Origin: Psoroptes ovis
Taxonomy: Eukaryota > Arthropoda > Arachnida > Sarcoptiformes > Psoroptidae
NCBI GenBank assembly: GCA_002943765.1
Contig: PQWQ01000017.1
Coordinates: 372,001-436,000 of the forward strand
Direction of reading: 5' to 3'
Length of the DNA stretch: 64,000 nucleotides
Positions 1 to 10,897 of the stretch are shown in pieces. Position 1 is the first letter of the stretch, and every line of letters begins with the position of its first letter. The translations under genes and the position numbers were made by a program. The notes under the pieces were generated by a model. The model was not told where the DNA came from and did no database searches. It worked only from the letters and a program-made list of their open reading frames with translations.

Positions 1-164
1 GTACACACTGTGTAACTGTCGTTGTTTTATGTGTCGTTTTTTTTCTTCATCCCTAAATAATGGCAACAACAATAACAACATGAGTGGTAACAAATATTAA
101 TTCCATCAAATAACAACAAACAAATAACAGTAAATCAAAGTAAATATCAAATAATATTGAAACA

Positions 165-244
165 TTAGGTTGTCCGAAAAGTTTTTGTCGATTTTCAAAT
201 GTTTTTCAATTTGAAAATCGGCAAAAATTTTTCGGACAACCCAA
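165..244. mobile_element. 80-bp mariner-type palindromic MITE, copy 1 (GAAAAG subtype)
   Basis: The element runs from TTAGGTTGTCCGAAAAG to the mirrored end CTTTTCGG-type sequence closing in CAACCCAA. Its two arms of about 35 bp are near-perfect inverted repeats around a short TTTTTC loop. The right flank is TA and the left flank CA, so one side of the expected TA duplication has decayed. It has no coding capacity. The terminus and 80-bp size match the layout of mariner-derived MITEs. Confidence 0.85.
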
Positions 245-454
245 TATATGAATATTTTTGCACATATTCATGCATTTATTCAATTCTTGTCATTGTTTTT
301 TGCTTTTATTCTTTTATATTTTGATTTAAATTGCATTATTTGTTTGTGTTTATTATGGATGATAATAATATTCTAATTAAACAATATTCTTGTATGGATG
401 CTGCGATTATTATTGTTATCGTTATTGTTTTATTTTAATTAAATTTCTATTCTA

Positions 455-534
455 ATAGGCTGTCCGAAAAGTTCATGCCGATTTTCCAATCATTTTCTAC
501 GATATAACCGGCAAAAACTTTTCGGACAATCTAA
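455..534. mobile_element. 80-bp mariner-type palindromic MITE, copy 2
   Basis: It begins ATAGGCTGTCCGAAAAG and ends CTTTTCGGACAATCTAA, with TA on both sides (453-454 and 535-536). The core contains TTTTCTACGATAT, shared with copies at 3292, 4080 (inverted) and 11990. Confidence 0.85.
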
Positions 535-716
535 TATTTCTTTTATTGTTTTTCCATTGTTTTTCCGTCGTTTTTTTTCTTTGATATAATATCCAATATA
601 TATTATGAAATAATTGAATGAATGAACAATAAAGTATAGAAAGTATATCTATAATCATTAAAGAACAAAAACAAAAAACAAAATATGAAAATATGAATTT
701 AGGAAATGAATATTCT

Positions 717-798
717 TAAACTTGTACGAAAAGTTTTGGCCAATTTTCAATTGAACAAAGCTATTAAATGCAGCGCAAAAACTTTTCGGACAGCCAAA
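717..798. mobile_element. Diverged mariner-type palindromic MITE, copy 3
   Basis: A decayed copy. The left end reads CTTGTACGAAAAGTTTTGGCC and the right end CAAAAACTTTTCGGACAGCC. The arms still pair but carry several mismatches, and no clean TA duplication remains, which suggests an older insertion than its neighbours. Confidence 0.7.
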
Positions 799-1027
799 AT
801 ACAATTACCCTAGAAAAAAAAAACTATGTAAATGATAATTAAAATAGATAAACAATTGTGAATATTTGAATTTTAAATAATAATTAAAGGAAGAATATTT
901 CCTGTAAGAAAAATGTAAAAATTATGGAAAAATAATAATGATAATTATTCAATTTTATTATTGGAATCATTAATTTGTGTATAATGTTATAACGATTATA
1001 AAAACATTATTTATTATCAGATTATTA

Positions 1028-1106
1028 GTAGGTTGTCCCATAAGTTCTTGACGTTTTTCGATTTTTTTTCCTTAGAAAAACGGCAAGAACTTATGGGACA
1101 ACCTAA
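1028..1106. mobile_element. 79-bp mariner-type palindromic MITE, copy 4 (CATAAG subtype)
   Basis: The left arm GTAGGTTGTCCCATAAG pairs with CTTATGGGACAACCTAA over about 32 bp around a T-rich loop. TA flanks both ends (1026-1027 and 1107-1108). Confidence 0.88.
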
Positions 1107-1170
1107 TATTATTTTATTGATTATGAATTAATTCATTCATTTATCAAAAATGTGTGAATGTAATTGTTTG

Positions 1171-1530
1171 TTACGTAATTATTCGTAATTGGTTATTCGT
1201 AATTGGTTGGTTCGATTCGATTATTTGATCATCAATTTTTTGGATCGCCTTAAATTGTATACCATTCCTATGGTCGCATCCATTAATATTAGGTTGTCCG
1301 CAAAGTTCTTGCCGATTTTCATGAGAAACTGCATTGATTAAGCGTAATGAACTTTTTGGACAACCTAATATAATTGGAAAAAACTGTTGGTGTCCATAAA
1401 TTCCTTTCAAGGTTTCTTTCGTTAGGCGAAATTCATTCAAGAATTCTAGATTAATATCGATGGTTTGAAATAAAGGTACAAAGAAATGAATGGTTTGATT
1501 CTCTTTTATAATCATCATTATGATCATCAA
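1171..1530 (-). pseudogene. Open frame interrupted by a MITE; origin unknown
   Basis: A 119-codon reading frame on the minus strand spans MITE copy 5, so roughly its middle 27 residues come from the element itself. The outer parts include the peptide FLNEFRLTKETLKGIYG. This loosely recalls the F-R-x-(S/T)-K-E-T-(F/L) start found in PIF/Harbinger-type transposases, but no DDE residues, zinc finger or downstream frame are visible. It may be a transposon relic or a chance open frame in low-complexity DNA. I do not assign a function. Confidence 0.15.
1289..1368. mobile_element. 80-bp mariner-type palindromic MITE, copy 5
   Basis: It runs from TTAGGTTGTCCGCAAAG to ACTTTTTGGACAACCTAA, with TA duplications at 1287-1288 and 1369-1370. 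The termini are well preserved, while the inner arms (GAAACTGCATTGATTAAGCG) have lost pairing, so only the outer 17-25 bp form a stem. Confidence 0.85.
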
Positions 1531-1895
1531 AGATCAATTATATGATCAAAGATTATTACTTTGAATTTAAAACTTTTCAGGGATTATTTTTCGATTCTTA
1601 TCGGGTAGAAACAGTTAGGATTTCATTTAGGATTTTAATTGAATTTCGATTCAATTTCATTCGTTTGTTTGTCTGTTTGTTTGTATCTTTGATGGATTTT
1701 GTTTGAAAAACAAAACAATCCAACAACAAATGAACGAAATGAAACCAATGAATTATGAGGAATTATGATGAGTTATTTCAATTTATCTGCGATTTACTCA
1801 CGATTCATATTACGGTTCAATTCGTTTGATATGAATTTGATTCGAAATTTGATTCGAAATGAATTAATTTTAATTAAATTTTGAGGGAGAAATCA

Positions 1896-1918
1896 TTTGG
1901 TTGTCCCATAAGTTCTTT
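1896..1918. mobile_element. Solo MITE terminus, copy 6 (truncated)
   Basis: TTTGGTTGTCCCATAAGTTC matches the left end of the CATAAG subtype, but no mirrored right end follows within 200 bp. This is a broken or half-deleted copy. Confidence 0.6.
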
Positions 1919-2943
1919 CTTGAAAAGAATATATTCTTGAAAACTGAATCAACAAACGATATACACGAGAATTTCTCCAAACACACACACACACAGGAAT
2001 ACAATACAAGAATTTAAAAATTTCAGGACAAAACCAGGAGAAAAAATATTAAAATTTAATTAAATAAATCAAATAATGTAAGATTGAATGCATTGCATTG
2101 TATTGTAATGTATTGTCTTGTATTGTCTCAAAGTCTATTGTTTTTTTTTTCGAAAGTAAATCATAATCATAATTGAATTCATGATTCAATAATTGAATTA
2201 TTATTTTCATAATTTAATTCTCATAATTCGTTTATGAATTTATGATTCATTTCACATCATTCATTCATATCATATTACATTTGATAATAATAATGTACAT
2301 TCAAATTCAAGGCCCCGAAAAATGTTTGTTTGTTTGTTTCAGTGTGTTTGATGTAATTCTAAATGTTCATCGAGGAAGAATTGAGTTGGAAATTGATTGA
2401 ATGATTGATTGATAATTGAATTTGAAATCAAAAACAAAGGAATGAAAGCATGGAAAATATGAAGTCTTCAAAAAAATGTAAAACTTTTTCATATTTCAAA
2501 GTTGAAATACATTCAATTAAATCAATCAAGCCGACCATTTTGAATCATTTCGATGCCGAACACAATCCATTGATTCAATAGCCTTCACAAGTTGGGTAAA
2601 ATATTCAGTAATGTTCAAGAGATAATTCAATTTCTAATCAAATTTGGTCAACAAAATTTCCCAGGGTTCCAACTAAATGAATTTCAAGAAGGAAAAGATA
2701 TGAATTTGATGAAGAAGAGAAGAAATTCCAACGAATCGAAACGATCAACCAAATACCAAAGGGTATTTGTTTGATTTGCTTCTTTAATAAACACCGAACA
2801 TAAATAGAACCCATGGTCTCAGTTAATTTAGGATCCAAAAATTTAATTAAGTTCCCGAATCTTGATTATTATTATCATTGTTTTAATTATGATCATAATT
2901 ACTGAATGATCATGAATGTCGTCGATAATTAATGTTGTCGACG

Positions 2944-2984
2944 ATTATTGTCGACAATAATAGCAATAATTACCGGTGGTAATT
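2944..2984. repeat. Two adjacent palindromes
   Basis: ATTATTGTCGACAATAAT at 2944-2961 is a perfect 18-bp palindrome. Seven bases on, AATTACC (2968-2974) and GGTAATT (2978-2984) form a second inverted pair with a 3-nt loop. The function is unknown. Confidence 0.7.
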
Positions 2985-3291
2985 ACGTAAAAATGGTACA
3001 CATTGGGAAAATTTAGAAATTCAAAGTAAACACACCGAAAACCTTCGCCGAAATTAGGTCCCCGAACAAACGAAAATTAATTAATACAATTCGATATGGC
3101 CATATGGCTCATATGACCAAAACAAATAACCATGGACAAGGTACCATGAAATCCTGAAATAGCCGAATGAATGTACTTTTAAATAAATAAATGAATTTCG
3201 AGCCAAGGAAAAAAATATGAATCAATATCAAATATCGATTCCAGAGGATTCCATGGGATTTCGGTGGACTCATTTTTTTTTCATTTTTATA

Positions 3292-3371
3292 TTAGGTTGT
3301 CCAATAAGTTCTTGCCGATTTTCTAATGATTTTCTACGATATTAATGGCAAGAACTTATGGGACAACCTTG
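3292..3371. mobile_element. 80-bp mariner-type palindromic MITE, copy 7
   Basis: TTAGGTTGTCCAATAAG pairs with CTTATGGGACAACCTTG. TA duplications lie at 3290-3291 and 3372-3373. The core TTTTCTACGATAT is shared with copies 2, 8 and 11. Confidence 0.87.
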
Positions 3372-3578
3372 TATTTTTGTCATCGTCGTACACAAAAATG
3401 TTCATGAAAAATGAATCTCCCGAACTTCAATGTTAAATTTCCAAATTGAATCTAAACAAGAATTAAATGAAAAAAATGAAAATAAATAAAAGAACGAACC
3501 AAGATTGAAAAAGAATATTCCTGCAATTAATTTTTCCAAAGAAGAAGAGAAAAATTCTGGAGAAATTCTGGAATTAAA

Positions 3579-3600
3579 TTTTTTTTTTTTTTTTTTTTTT
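3579..3600. repeat. Poly(T) tract, 22 nt
   Basis: An uninterrupted run of T. It precedes a short, slightly GC-richer segment (3601-3700) for which no gene could be supported. Confidence 0.9.
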
Positions 3601-3999
3601 GGAAATCTAATTATGGCTATAGCTACATTAGGGTCGGCTGAAATTACTGCAGCTCCTGGAATTTTGATTTTCCTGGCTTTTCACGAAACACAAACACACT
3701 AACACATGAAGACACAAAGACCCGAATGTACATTGTACTACTTGTATTCATTGATTCAATTCATTTATTATTATTTGGAATTCTCCTGTGTTTCATTTCG
3801 TGTTTTGTTCCCAAAAAAAAAAATTCCAATTATCAATCATTGAGCTTAAATAATAACGATGATGATGATGATAATTCGCCAGAAATTCAATATTGCCATT
3901 CATTTATTCGTTTGTTGGTACATTTATTCATCCAATTATTCATTTGTTCGTTTATTCATTTATTCGTTTATTCAGTCAGTCAGATACATTCATGATTCT

Positions 4000-4000
<1 letters not shown>

Positions 4001-4032
<32 letters not shown>
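4001..4032. repeat. Poly(A) tract, 32 nt
   Basis: An uninterrupted run of A, 47 bp upstream of MITE copy 8. It could be a slippage microsatellite or the tail scar of an old retroinsertion; nothing recognisable precedes it. Confidence 0.9.
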
Positions 4033-4035
<3 letters not shown>

Positions 4036-4079
4036 GAAAATATTCAAAGCCAAAACCTTGGCTTTGGCTTAATAATGTA

Positions 4080-4159
4080 TCGGGTTGTCCCATAAGTTCT
4101 TGCCGGTTATATCGTAGAATATAATTGAAAAATCGGCAAGAACTTATGGGACAACCTAA
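4080..4159. mobile_element. 80-bp mariner-type palindromic MITE, copy 8 (reverse core)
   Basis: TCGGGTTGTCCCATAAG at the left and CTTATGGGACAACCTAA at the right, with TA at 4078-4079 and 4160-4161. The loop reads ATATCGTAGAA, the reverse complement of the core in copies 2, 7 and 11, so this copy is inserted in the opposite orientation. Confidence 0.88.
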
Positions 4160-4383
4160 TATCAAATTAGCGAGAACGAGCGAGAGGGGGAAGAAGGAAT
4201 TGGCGGTGAATGACGATAATAATGATGATGATAATAATGGAAACGAAAAATTTTTGAACAGAAGTAATCGTAATTGGTAATCGTTTTGATAATAATGACA
4301 ATGATTATAATCTCACAAATAATAACAATGATTGTGATAATTATATAATAATAAATATAATGATTGTTTGAAATGAATAAATT

Positions 4384-4469
4384 TTAGGTTGTCCCATAAG
4401 TTCTTGCCGTTTTTTGGAATTGAAAAAAAAAGAATTAAAAAAGCGGCAAGAACTTATGGGACAACCGAA
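4384..4469. mobile_element. 86-bp mariner-type palindromic MITE, copy 9
   Basis: TTAGGTTGTCCCATAAGTTC pairs with GAACTTATGGGACAACCGAA. The loop is expanded with A-rich sequence, which explains the extra length. The right flank is TA; the left flank is TT. Confidence 0.85.
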
Positions 4470-5034
4470 TAGAATAACGAATATTAGATAATAATAGATA
4501 ATAGATAATCATACAATTTAAAAAAATTGAATTTGAATTTAAATTTGAAAAAATTAAAATTTGAAAGAATTTAAATTTGAAAAAACTCAAATAAATGAAA
4601 ATAGAATAAAAGTAAAATAAAAATGAAATTATAATGATTATAATGATTTCAATGATTATAATCATAATTATTATGATTATTATGAGCATTTAATTCAAAT
4701 AATTATCAGGATTATTATTTGTAAAGGCATGATTATTATTATTGTTAATAATAATGAAATAATGAATCAATGAATTAATGAATTAATGAATTTGATTTGA
4801 ATTATCAATGGAGTCCGATTCGGGGCAGAATTGGGACTGAATTTGTTTAATCAGGAGAATGGAGAGAATTCCATTGAAAACCATTCTGAATTGATCAATT
4901 CTGAATTCATGAATTCTGGTTCTAATTATGTCCCAATTTTCGGGTGCTGGTGAACTTGGCCAACTTTGAATAAAATAAAAATAAAGCCAAGTCCTTAAGC
5001 CAGACAGCTGATTAGGCTGGAATAGGTTCAAGCT

Positions 5035-5056
5035 AAGCTAAGCCATAGCTTAGCTT
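5035..5056. repeat. Short hairpin
   Basis: AAGCTAAGC and GCTTAGCTT form a perfect 9-bp inverted repeat with a CATA loop. No role assigned. Confidence 0.6.
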
Positions 5057-5335
5057 TAAACTTATCCAATAGAATTTGGCCAGAATTTAATTAATAAAAT
5101 TCTGTAGAATTTAAATTTCGAATGAATCAAAATCTAATTATCTAGATGATTATAATTAGATTTTGATGATCGAATAATTCTTGGTATTTTTCCATCATCT
5201 ACAATTAACCACCAGAACTTAGGTATGCCTGCACCTGTACCAGTGTTTATAAATTGAAAATTTAATTTAAAAATTTTCAATTTTCAATTATTCAAATTTA
5301 AAAATTTAAATATTTTTCATTTGTGACAAAGAAGT

Positions 5336-5385
5336 AAATGAATGAATCAATGAAATGAATAAATGAATGAATCAATGAAATGAAT
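5336..5385. repeat. Tandem duplication of a 25-bp unit
   Basis: Two exact adjacent copies of a 25-bp ATGA/ATCA-rich unit (5336-5360, 5361-5385). Confidence 0.85.
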
Positions 5386-6059
5386 AAATGCAAATATCAA
5401 ATGAAATGAAACAAATTAAATTTTCGAAAAAATATTCATTTGAATATCATCATCATCATCATTCAAATAATGATGACGATAATTCAAATCATTTTTGATG
5501 ATAATGATGACGATGATGATGATGATGGTATATCATTTTGAATATTGAACCAAGTTTATTTAAATTAAATTTGTAAAATATAAAATTATTCAAAATTAAA
5601 TTTGAATAATTTTAAGATTCTATTTTTAGATGAATTCATAGAATCATAGAGTTCGATTTGAATTTGAAAATTTGAAAATTCAAAATTTTGAATTTTGAAT
5701 TCAATAGGTTTGAATTTACTTTGAAATTATTTGATTTGAAATTATTTGATTTTGAAAAATACTTTGTAAAATGGTTACAATGTTTAGCAAAGTCTTTGCA
5801 TGCAAACATTGTTTGAATGTTTGTCAATTTGAAACATATTTAGCATAAGATAATAAGATGATAATGTTTTTAGAGATGATTAAATTTACTTAATGAAATT
5901 ACTACTGACTTATGGATTCAATTGTTTGTTCAATGAATAATCATAACATTATTTAGATACATTATCATCATTCGATCAAATCATTGTTTTACATGTTTAG
6001 ACATTTACTTTTTTACGGATATACGACCACATCAAATCAATGATTCAGTAATATAATTT

Positions 6060-6290
6060 GATAGATCACAGAACGGACCATCTTGATGCATCAGTGTTTG
6101 ACGTGATTTCATTGTTTGTCAGTTTGACCAGAGAAATGGCCGCATAATGCTGCCGCCAATCTCACGTAATTACGTCTGAGGTGATCGCCTGTTAAAAAAA
6201 TCGACCGATAAATTGTCCGTACGCTTCCAACCATGCTCGTAACCACATCAGGTTCCACAAAGCGTTTCTACGGTCTATTTTGTCTTTGAA
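6060..6290. other. GC-richer non-coding island
   Basis: This stretch is visibly richer in G+C than several kilobases on either side and lacks the local ATGA/ATC repeats. It contains the 12-bp palindrome ACGTAATTACGT (6164-6175), whose centre is a TAATTA homeodomain-type site. No open frame of 60 codons crosses it and no tRNA A/B box pair was found. It could be a conserved regulatory element, an unrecognised ncRNA, or foreign DNA. Confidence 0.35.
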
Positions 6291-7004
6291 ATCTTGTCAT
6301 TTGAAATCAAATCAATTAAATGAATGAATGAAATTGAAATGATATAAAAAACCATAAAAAACCTTTAAAAAACATAAATTTTACATTAAAATTTGTTATT
6401 TTTTCCTTTCAATTATTATTTACAATCATTATTTCAATCATTCAATGAATAATGTGTCATTTAATATTGTTATTTACGGCAAGAATTAATGTCAGAAATG
6501 TTTTCTTCTGAAGAAAATGATTCTAAAACAAAATAATCTAACGAAAATATCCTTAAAAATGAGATACGGTACAATTACAGGGGTAAGTACAATACAATAC
6601 AATCATGCAATCATACATAGTTCTCCGATACCAACCGTTTACCTTTAAAATTTAATTTTTAATCAAAAAACACTTCTTCGGTTTTAGCTTCCCGAAACAA
6701 CAACAACAACACATCTGAACCAAGGTAACCAAGATTATGATCACGGAATACGACTGATAAAACTTCAATGACTTTTCTTCGGTTTTACCGATTAATGGCT
6801 TTCGAAATCTTTCTGAATTCTTCCGAGAACCGATCCGATGAACAGAAGCACACAAACACGAAGATAACCAGAAAAGTTTTTTGAAGAAAAATAAAAGAAT
6901 GAATTATGTCTGTATTGAATGTGATATGGCCTTGTTCCAAGATGATGATCATGTTGGTGATGGCCTTTACTGAACAGCGCATTATCAACATATTTTTGAT
7001 TGGA

Positions 7005-7024
7005 ACACACACACACACACACAC
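7005..7024. repeat. (AC)10 microsatellite
   Basis: An AC dinucleotide run followed by ACAGACAC. Confidence 0.9.
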
Positions 7025-7234
7025 AGACACGAAATATATTCGGGTTTATGAATGAATGAATGAATGGTGAATGGTGAATGGTAAACACAGAGAATTCTGT
7101 TTCAGGATTCTCTTTTGGGATTCTTTTGTCGTTTGTTTGTTTGATTATATATTTTTAGAATCAAGCAAGATCAAAATTGCAGAAATGCAGAATATTTCGT
7201 GGATATAAATATAAAAGGGATCCAATGGATCCAA

Positions 7235-7261
<27 letters not shown>
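7235..7261. repeat. (AC)13 microsatellite
   Basis: An uninterrupted AC run, followed by a short (AAAT)n tract. Confidence 0.9.
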
Positions 7262-7270
<9 letters not shown>

Positions 7271-7629
7271 CAGAATAAATAAATAAATAAATAAAATAAA
7301 AAAAATATTTCAGTGATCACATTGATCAGTATGTTTGTGTCTGTGTTTGTTGGTGTGCGTGCAGATAGAGTTTATTTGTTTATAAATTTTTAATTTTCAT
7401 TTTCCAGTTTAAATATGTTCAAAGTTTTCGAACGAATGAATACGATTCCCTAAGCGTTTTCCAATGCAATTTCATCCCAAAAAGTATTGTTGTTGTTGTT
7501 CGATTCAAGTCTCGAATGATCATCACCCTTTGAAAATGATGCACCATGGACATAAATATGATAAATGAGAGAATTATCGCTGTCATTTTCTTTGGTTTTA
7601 CAACAACAAGCATATCCAATGTGATCAAT

Positions 7630-7685
7630 GTGACCAGCCGTTATTGACTAGATTAATCAATCATCAATCGAAGTGACCAGCCGTT
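7630..7685. repeat. 43-bp-spaced direct repeat
   Basis: GTGACCAGCCGTT occurs at 7630-7642 and again at 7673-7685, each followed by a version of GATTAATCAATCA. This is a degenerate tandem duplication. Confidence 0.6.
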
Positions 7686-10443
7686 TTCGATTGATTAATC
7701 AATCAATCAATCATTGATCGATGAACAATCGATGTCTACAATTTGAAATTGTTTTTGTCAATCAGAAGATAATAAAGATTGAATGATTCAAAGATTCAAT
7801 GAAATGATTCAATGATTCAAAGATTTGAAAGATTTCAAAGCGTAAATGTCCAATGATTCGTAACAATTGAAGAACTGGATTTCCACCAAGAATATTTTGC
7901 CTCGGTTCTCGGCGTGATATTTGTTATTGTTGTTTAACAACAATGAACAACAAATAATGAACAACAGCAGAAATCATCTTGTTCAATGATGATGATGATG
8001 ATAAACAAGTAACAATCGTCAGTAACAACAGCAGCGACGACATAATCAAACCGAAAAAGTCCAAAGACAATTGAAGTTTATTCATTTAAAAAAAACATTC
8101 TTTGAAATTCTTCTTCATTGAAATCCTTCATTGAAATTCTTTGAAATTTTCAATTTTAAAAGTTTTTTAAATTGTTCAAGTTTTCAAGTTGTTTGTTTGT
8201 TCAATTGTTTTTCAAATTCCATGTCCAGAATGGACAAATCACAACAAACACAAGCAACCAACCGAATCCATCGACCGACAAGCATTCTTCAACAATGAAT
8301 GAAAAAACAATTCAAATCAATGAAAAACCATTTCAAAATCAATCGATTTTTGAAGACTTGATTGTTCAGTTTCGTCAATTCTTTTGTTTTTTTTTTCAAT
8401 TATTATGTTCTTCAATCGAATTCCATTGGTTGGTGATTCATGAATCACAACTATTCACGTGAAATTTCATATTTTTAAAAATTTTTAAAATTGTCAATTG
8501 AAATTATTAATATTCAAATCAATATTATAAAATTGTCAAATTATTGAATTGTTTAATTGATATTCGCATCATTTCAATTTTGTAATCAATCAAAAAATTA
8601 ATCAAAAATCAATTCAATTCTCTTCAATCGTTGTTCAATCAATTCATTTATTATTATCATTCAATGTTTTACATCAGCATTATCAATATATTCAAATATT
8701 TGAAACAAACACTTGTCTCATATGGAAAAAAAATGTTGCAAAACATAATCACCATTGTTTTTTTTCAAGTGTTATGAGTGTGTTTTGAAGTGTAAATCAT
8801 TGTCATTCACATCATTTATCGAAGTATTTGTAGTGTTATGCCATGACCAACGCATGCAATTTGTTTGAAACATTATTTTCAACGATCATTTTTAAAATTA
8901 TTTTTTGATGAAATTCATTTCATTTCATTTTCACTCATCGATCATCGATGGCTGAAGTTACAAAGACAAAACCGATCGCCAATCGCAAAAATGATTTACG
9001 TTTATTCACAGTCATTTCCGATCAATCAATCATAACCGATCAATCAATATGATTGATGGCAATCATCATCGATATTCGAATTTTGAAGTCAATCATATTC
9101 AATATTCAAATTGATCGCGATGATTGATGAATAAATATATTCAAATATTACGTCTTACGTCATTGATCATCATTGATCGGTATCGATTTCTAATATTCTT
9201 AATATCGGAAATATTCTTAATTTTCCATCTTCGTAATTAATTCTCGAAATTAAATCAAATAAAAATAGATGAACAAACAACGAGTAAATGATTCAATTTC
9301 ATTTCGAGAATTTCAATTTCAATTGTTTATTATTAAAACAAATGAATTAGAAATTGAAAGATTTTCGATCATATATCATTCATTGTTTGTTGTTGTTGTT
9401 GTTGTCAACAACGAATTCATTGAATTATCACCAAGTTACCAACATTGAATTGCCATTGAATTATCATCATCATCATCATCGTCAGCAGCAAAGTATTAAC
9501 AGAAGTCGCTCGGTTTCGTCGTGTTACCTTGGTAATTTCGATTATTTTCGATTGGATTTTCATTATTTTCAAATTTTTTTTAAAATAAATTAAAGATAGG
9601 AATCAATTTAATTGTTCATAAGTCTTTTTGATCATATTGTTTGAATGAATTATATCGACGCAAACACCCCGATACCACACATGATCGTTTGTAGATCTGT
9701 TATCACCATGAGTTTTGTCAAAGACTTTGAAAATTGAATCAATGAATCAACTCTGAGCAAAATCAATCGAAGATTCCGAGCGTTGATTTGATTTTTTCGC
9801 TCATTTTTTTTCTTATTGAATCATCGATTATCATCGATCCATTGAAAATTGATCATCAATGATAATCGATGAATCATCGAAGTAATTTGAATTGATTTGA
9901 ACTGAAACGAATTTGATTTGAATTTGAATATAAATTGATCAACTGAATTAATCGAATATTTATTCCATTTTTATTTGTTTTGATTTGATTTGAACTGATC
10001 TGATCAAATTCAAATTTAAATTTGAATATTTTTATCATTATCAATCGATTCAATCAAATTCGATCAAATCGAATAATGTACATTTCATCAATGTGCACAA
10101 TAACCAATGATGATGATAATGATGTTTTACCATCATTATGATCATTTGATTATGATTATCGATTATCAATCGATGAATTAAATCAATCGACTGGCTCAAA
10201 ACAATAAAATACAAATTTAAATCACATCATTAATGTATTCATTTTGAATTTTTAAAATATTCAAAGAATATTTAAAACATAATTAAATGTTTGCTTGCCA
10301 CAGCCATCATTGTGTCTGTGCAATTGTGAATCCATGTATTTGAATTCATTTGTTTTTCCATTGTTTAACATCAACCATTATTCAATGATGTTCAGCCATT
10401 ATTCAATGATATTTAACCACCATTATTCAATGATTTAACGATT

Positions 10444-10470
10444 TCATCATCATCATCATCATCATCATCA
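10444..10470. repeat. (TCA)9 microsatellite
   Basis: A perfect trinucleotide run in non-coding DNA. Confidence 0.9.
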
Positions 10471-10817
10471 TTAGCGGTATGCAAATCTATACCATACGAT
10501 CAGTGTAACCAAATGTGTACAAATATGCGAATTGTATCAATCAAAAACAACAACAAAAAACAAAAACAACTGAAATTCGTTTTACGTCAATTCAAACCAA
10601 AATGAATTCATAAAAATGAAATCTCTTTTGTTTTTCTGTTTTTTTTTTGCTTTTGTTTTTTTAAAATTCATTCATTGTTTGTTGATTTCATTTTGGCTTT
10701 GAATTCATTTGGCTTTGTTTTAATTTCATTGAAAATTTGATATTTCATTTATTTACTTTTGATATGATGTTTGAAATAATAATGAAATAATGATAATAAT
10801 CATTATTATTTGAAATA

Positions 10818-10897
10818 TTGGGTTGTCCGAAAAGTTTTTGCCGATTTTCAGATGTTTTTCAATCAGTAAATCGGCAAGAACTTTTCGGACAACCTGA
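10818..10897. mobile_element. 80-bp mariner-type palindromic MITE, copy 10 (GAAAAG subtype)
   Basis: TTGGGTTGTCCGAAAAG pairs with CTTTTCGGACAACCTGA, with TA at 10816-10817 and 10898-10899. The loop GATGTTTTTCAAT is the same as in copy 1, so copies 1 and 10 form a sub-subfamily. Confidence 0.88.

Larger units (their letters stand above)
1369..3291. other. Gene-free AT-rich spacer with short palindromes
   Basis: No supportable gene. Apart from the solo MITE end it contains a (AC) run near 1981, an A/T-rich low-complexity stretch, and a palindrome cluster at 2944-2984. Short frames around 2592-2838 on both strands are mirror shadows with no recognisable content. Confidence 0.6.
4470..10817. other. 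6.3 kb gene-free region of simple sequence
   Basis: I see no supportable gene. The stretch is dominated by (ATGA)n/(TGAA)n-like drift and TGA/ATC/AAT trinucleotide runs. Individual structures inside it are listed separately: hairpin 5035-5056, tandem repeat 5336-5385, GC-richer island 6060-6290, AC microsatellites, and direct repeat 7630-7685. A 79-codon open frame at 9354-9593 starts with a hydrophobic run and has GT at 9530, but no ATG or homology supports it as an exon. Confidence 0.55.

Noticed and set aside
3505..3702. Open frame with LIMAIATLGSAEITAAPGILIFLAF after the poly(T), which briefly suggested a membrane protein or mitochondrial insertion
   Set aside because: It includes a poly-Phe run from the T tract, has no matching neighbouring frame, and does not align convincingly with any mitochondrial or V-ATPase subunit by eye.
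165..4469. Interpreting the regularly repeated hairpins as a CRISPR array
   Set aside because: Spacing is irregular (about 100 to 6000 bp), the units are palindromes with TA flanks, and the genome is plainly eukaryotic.
9354..9593. Frame with a signal-peptide-like start (IIHCLLLLLLSTTNS) and a possible donor
   Set aside because: No in-frame ATG, His/Gln repeat content, and no second exon could be found.
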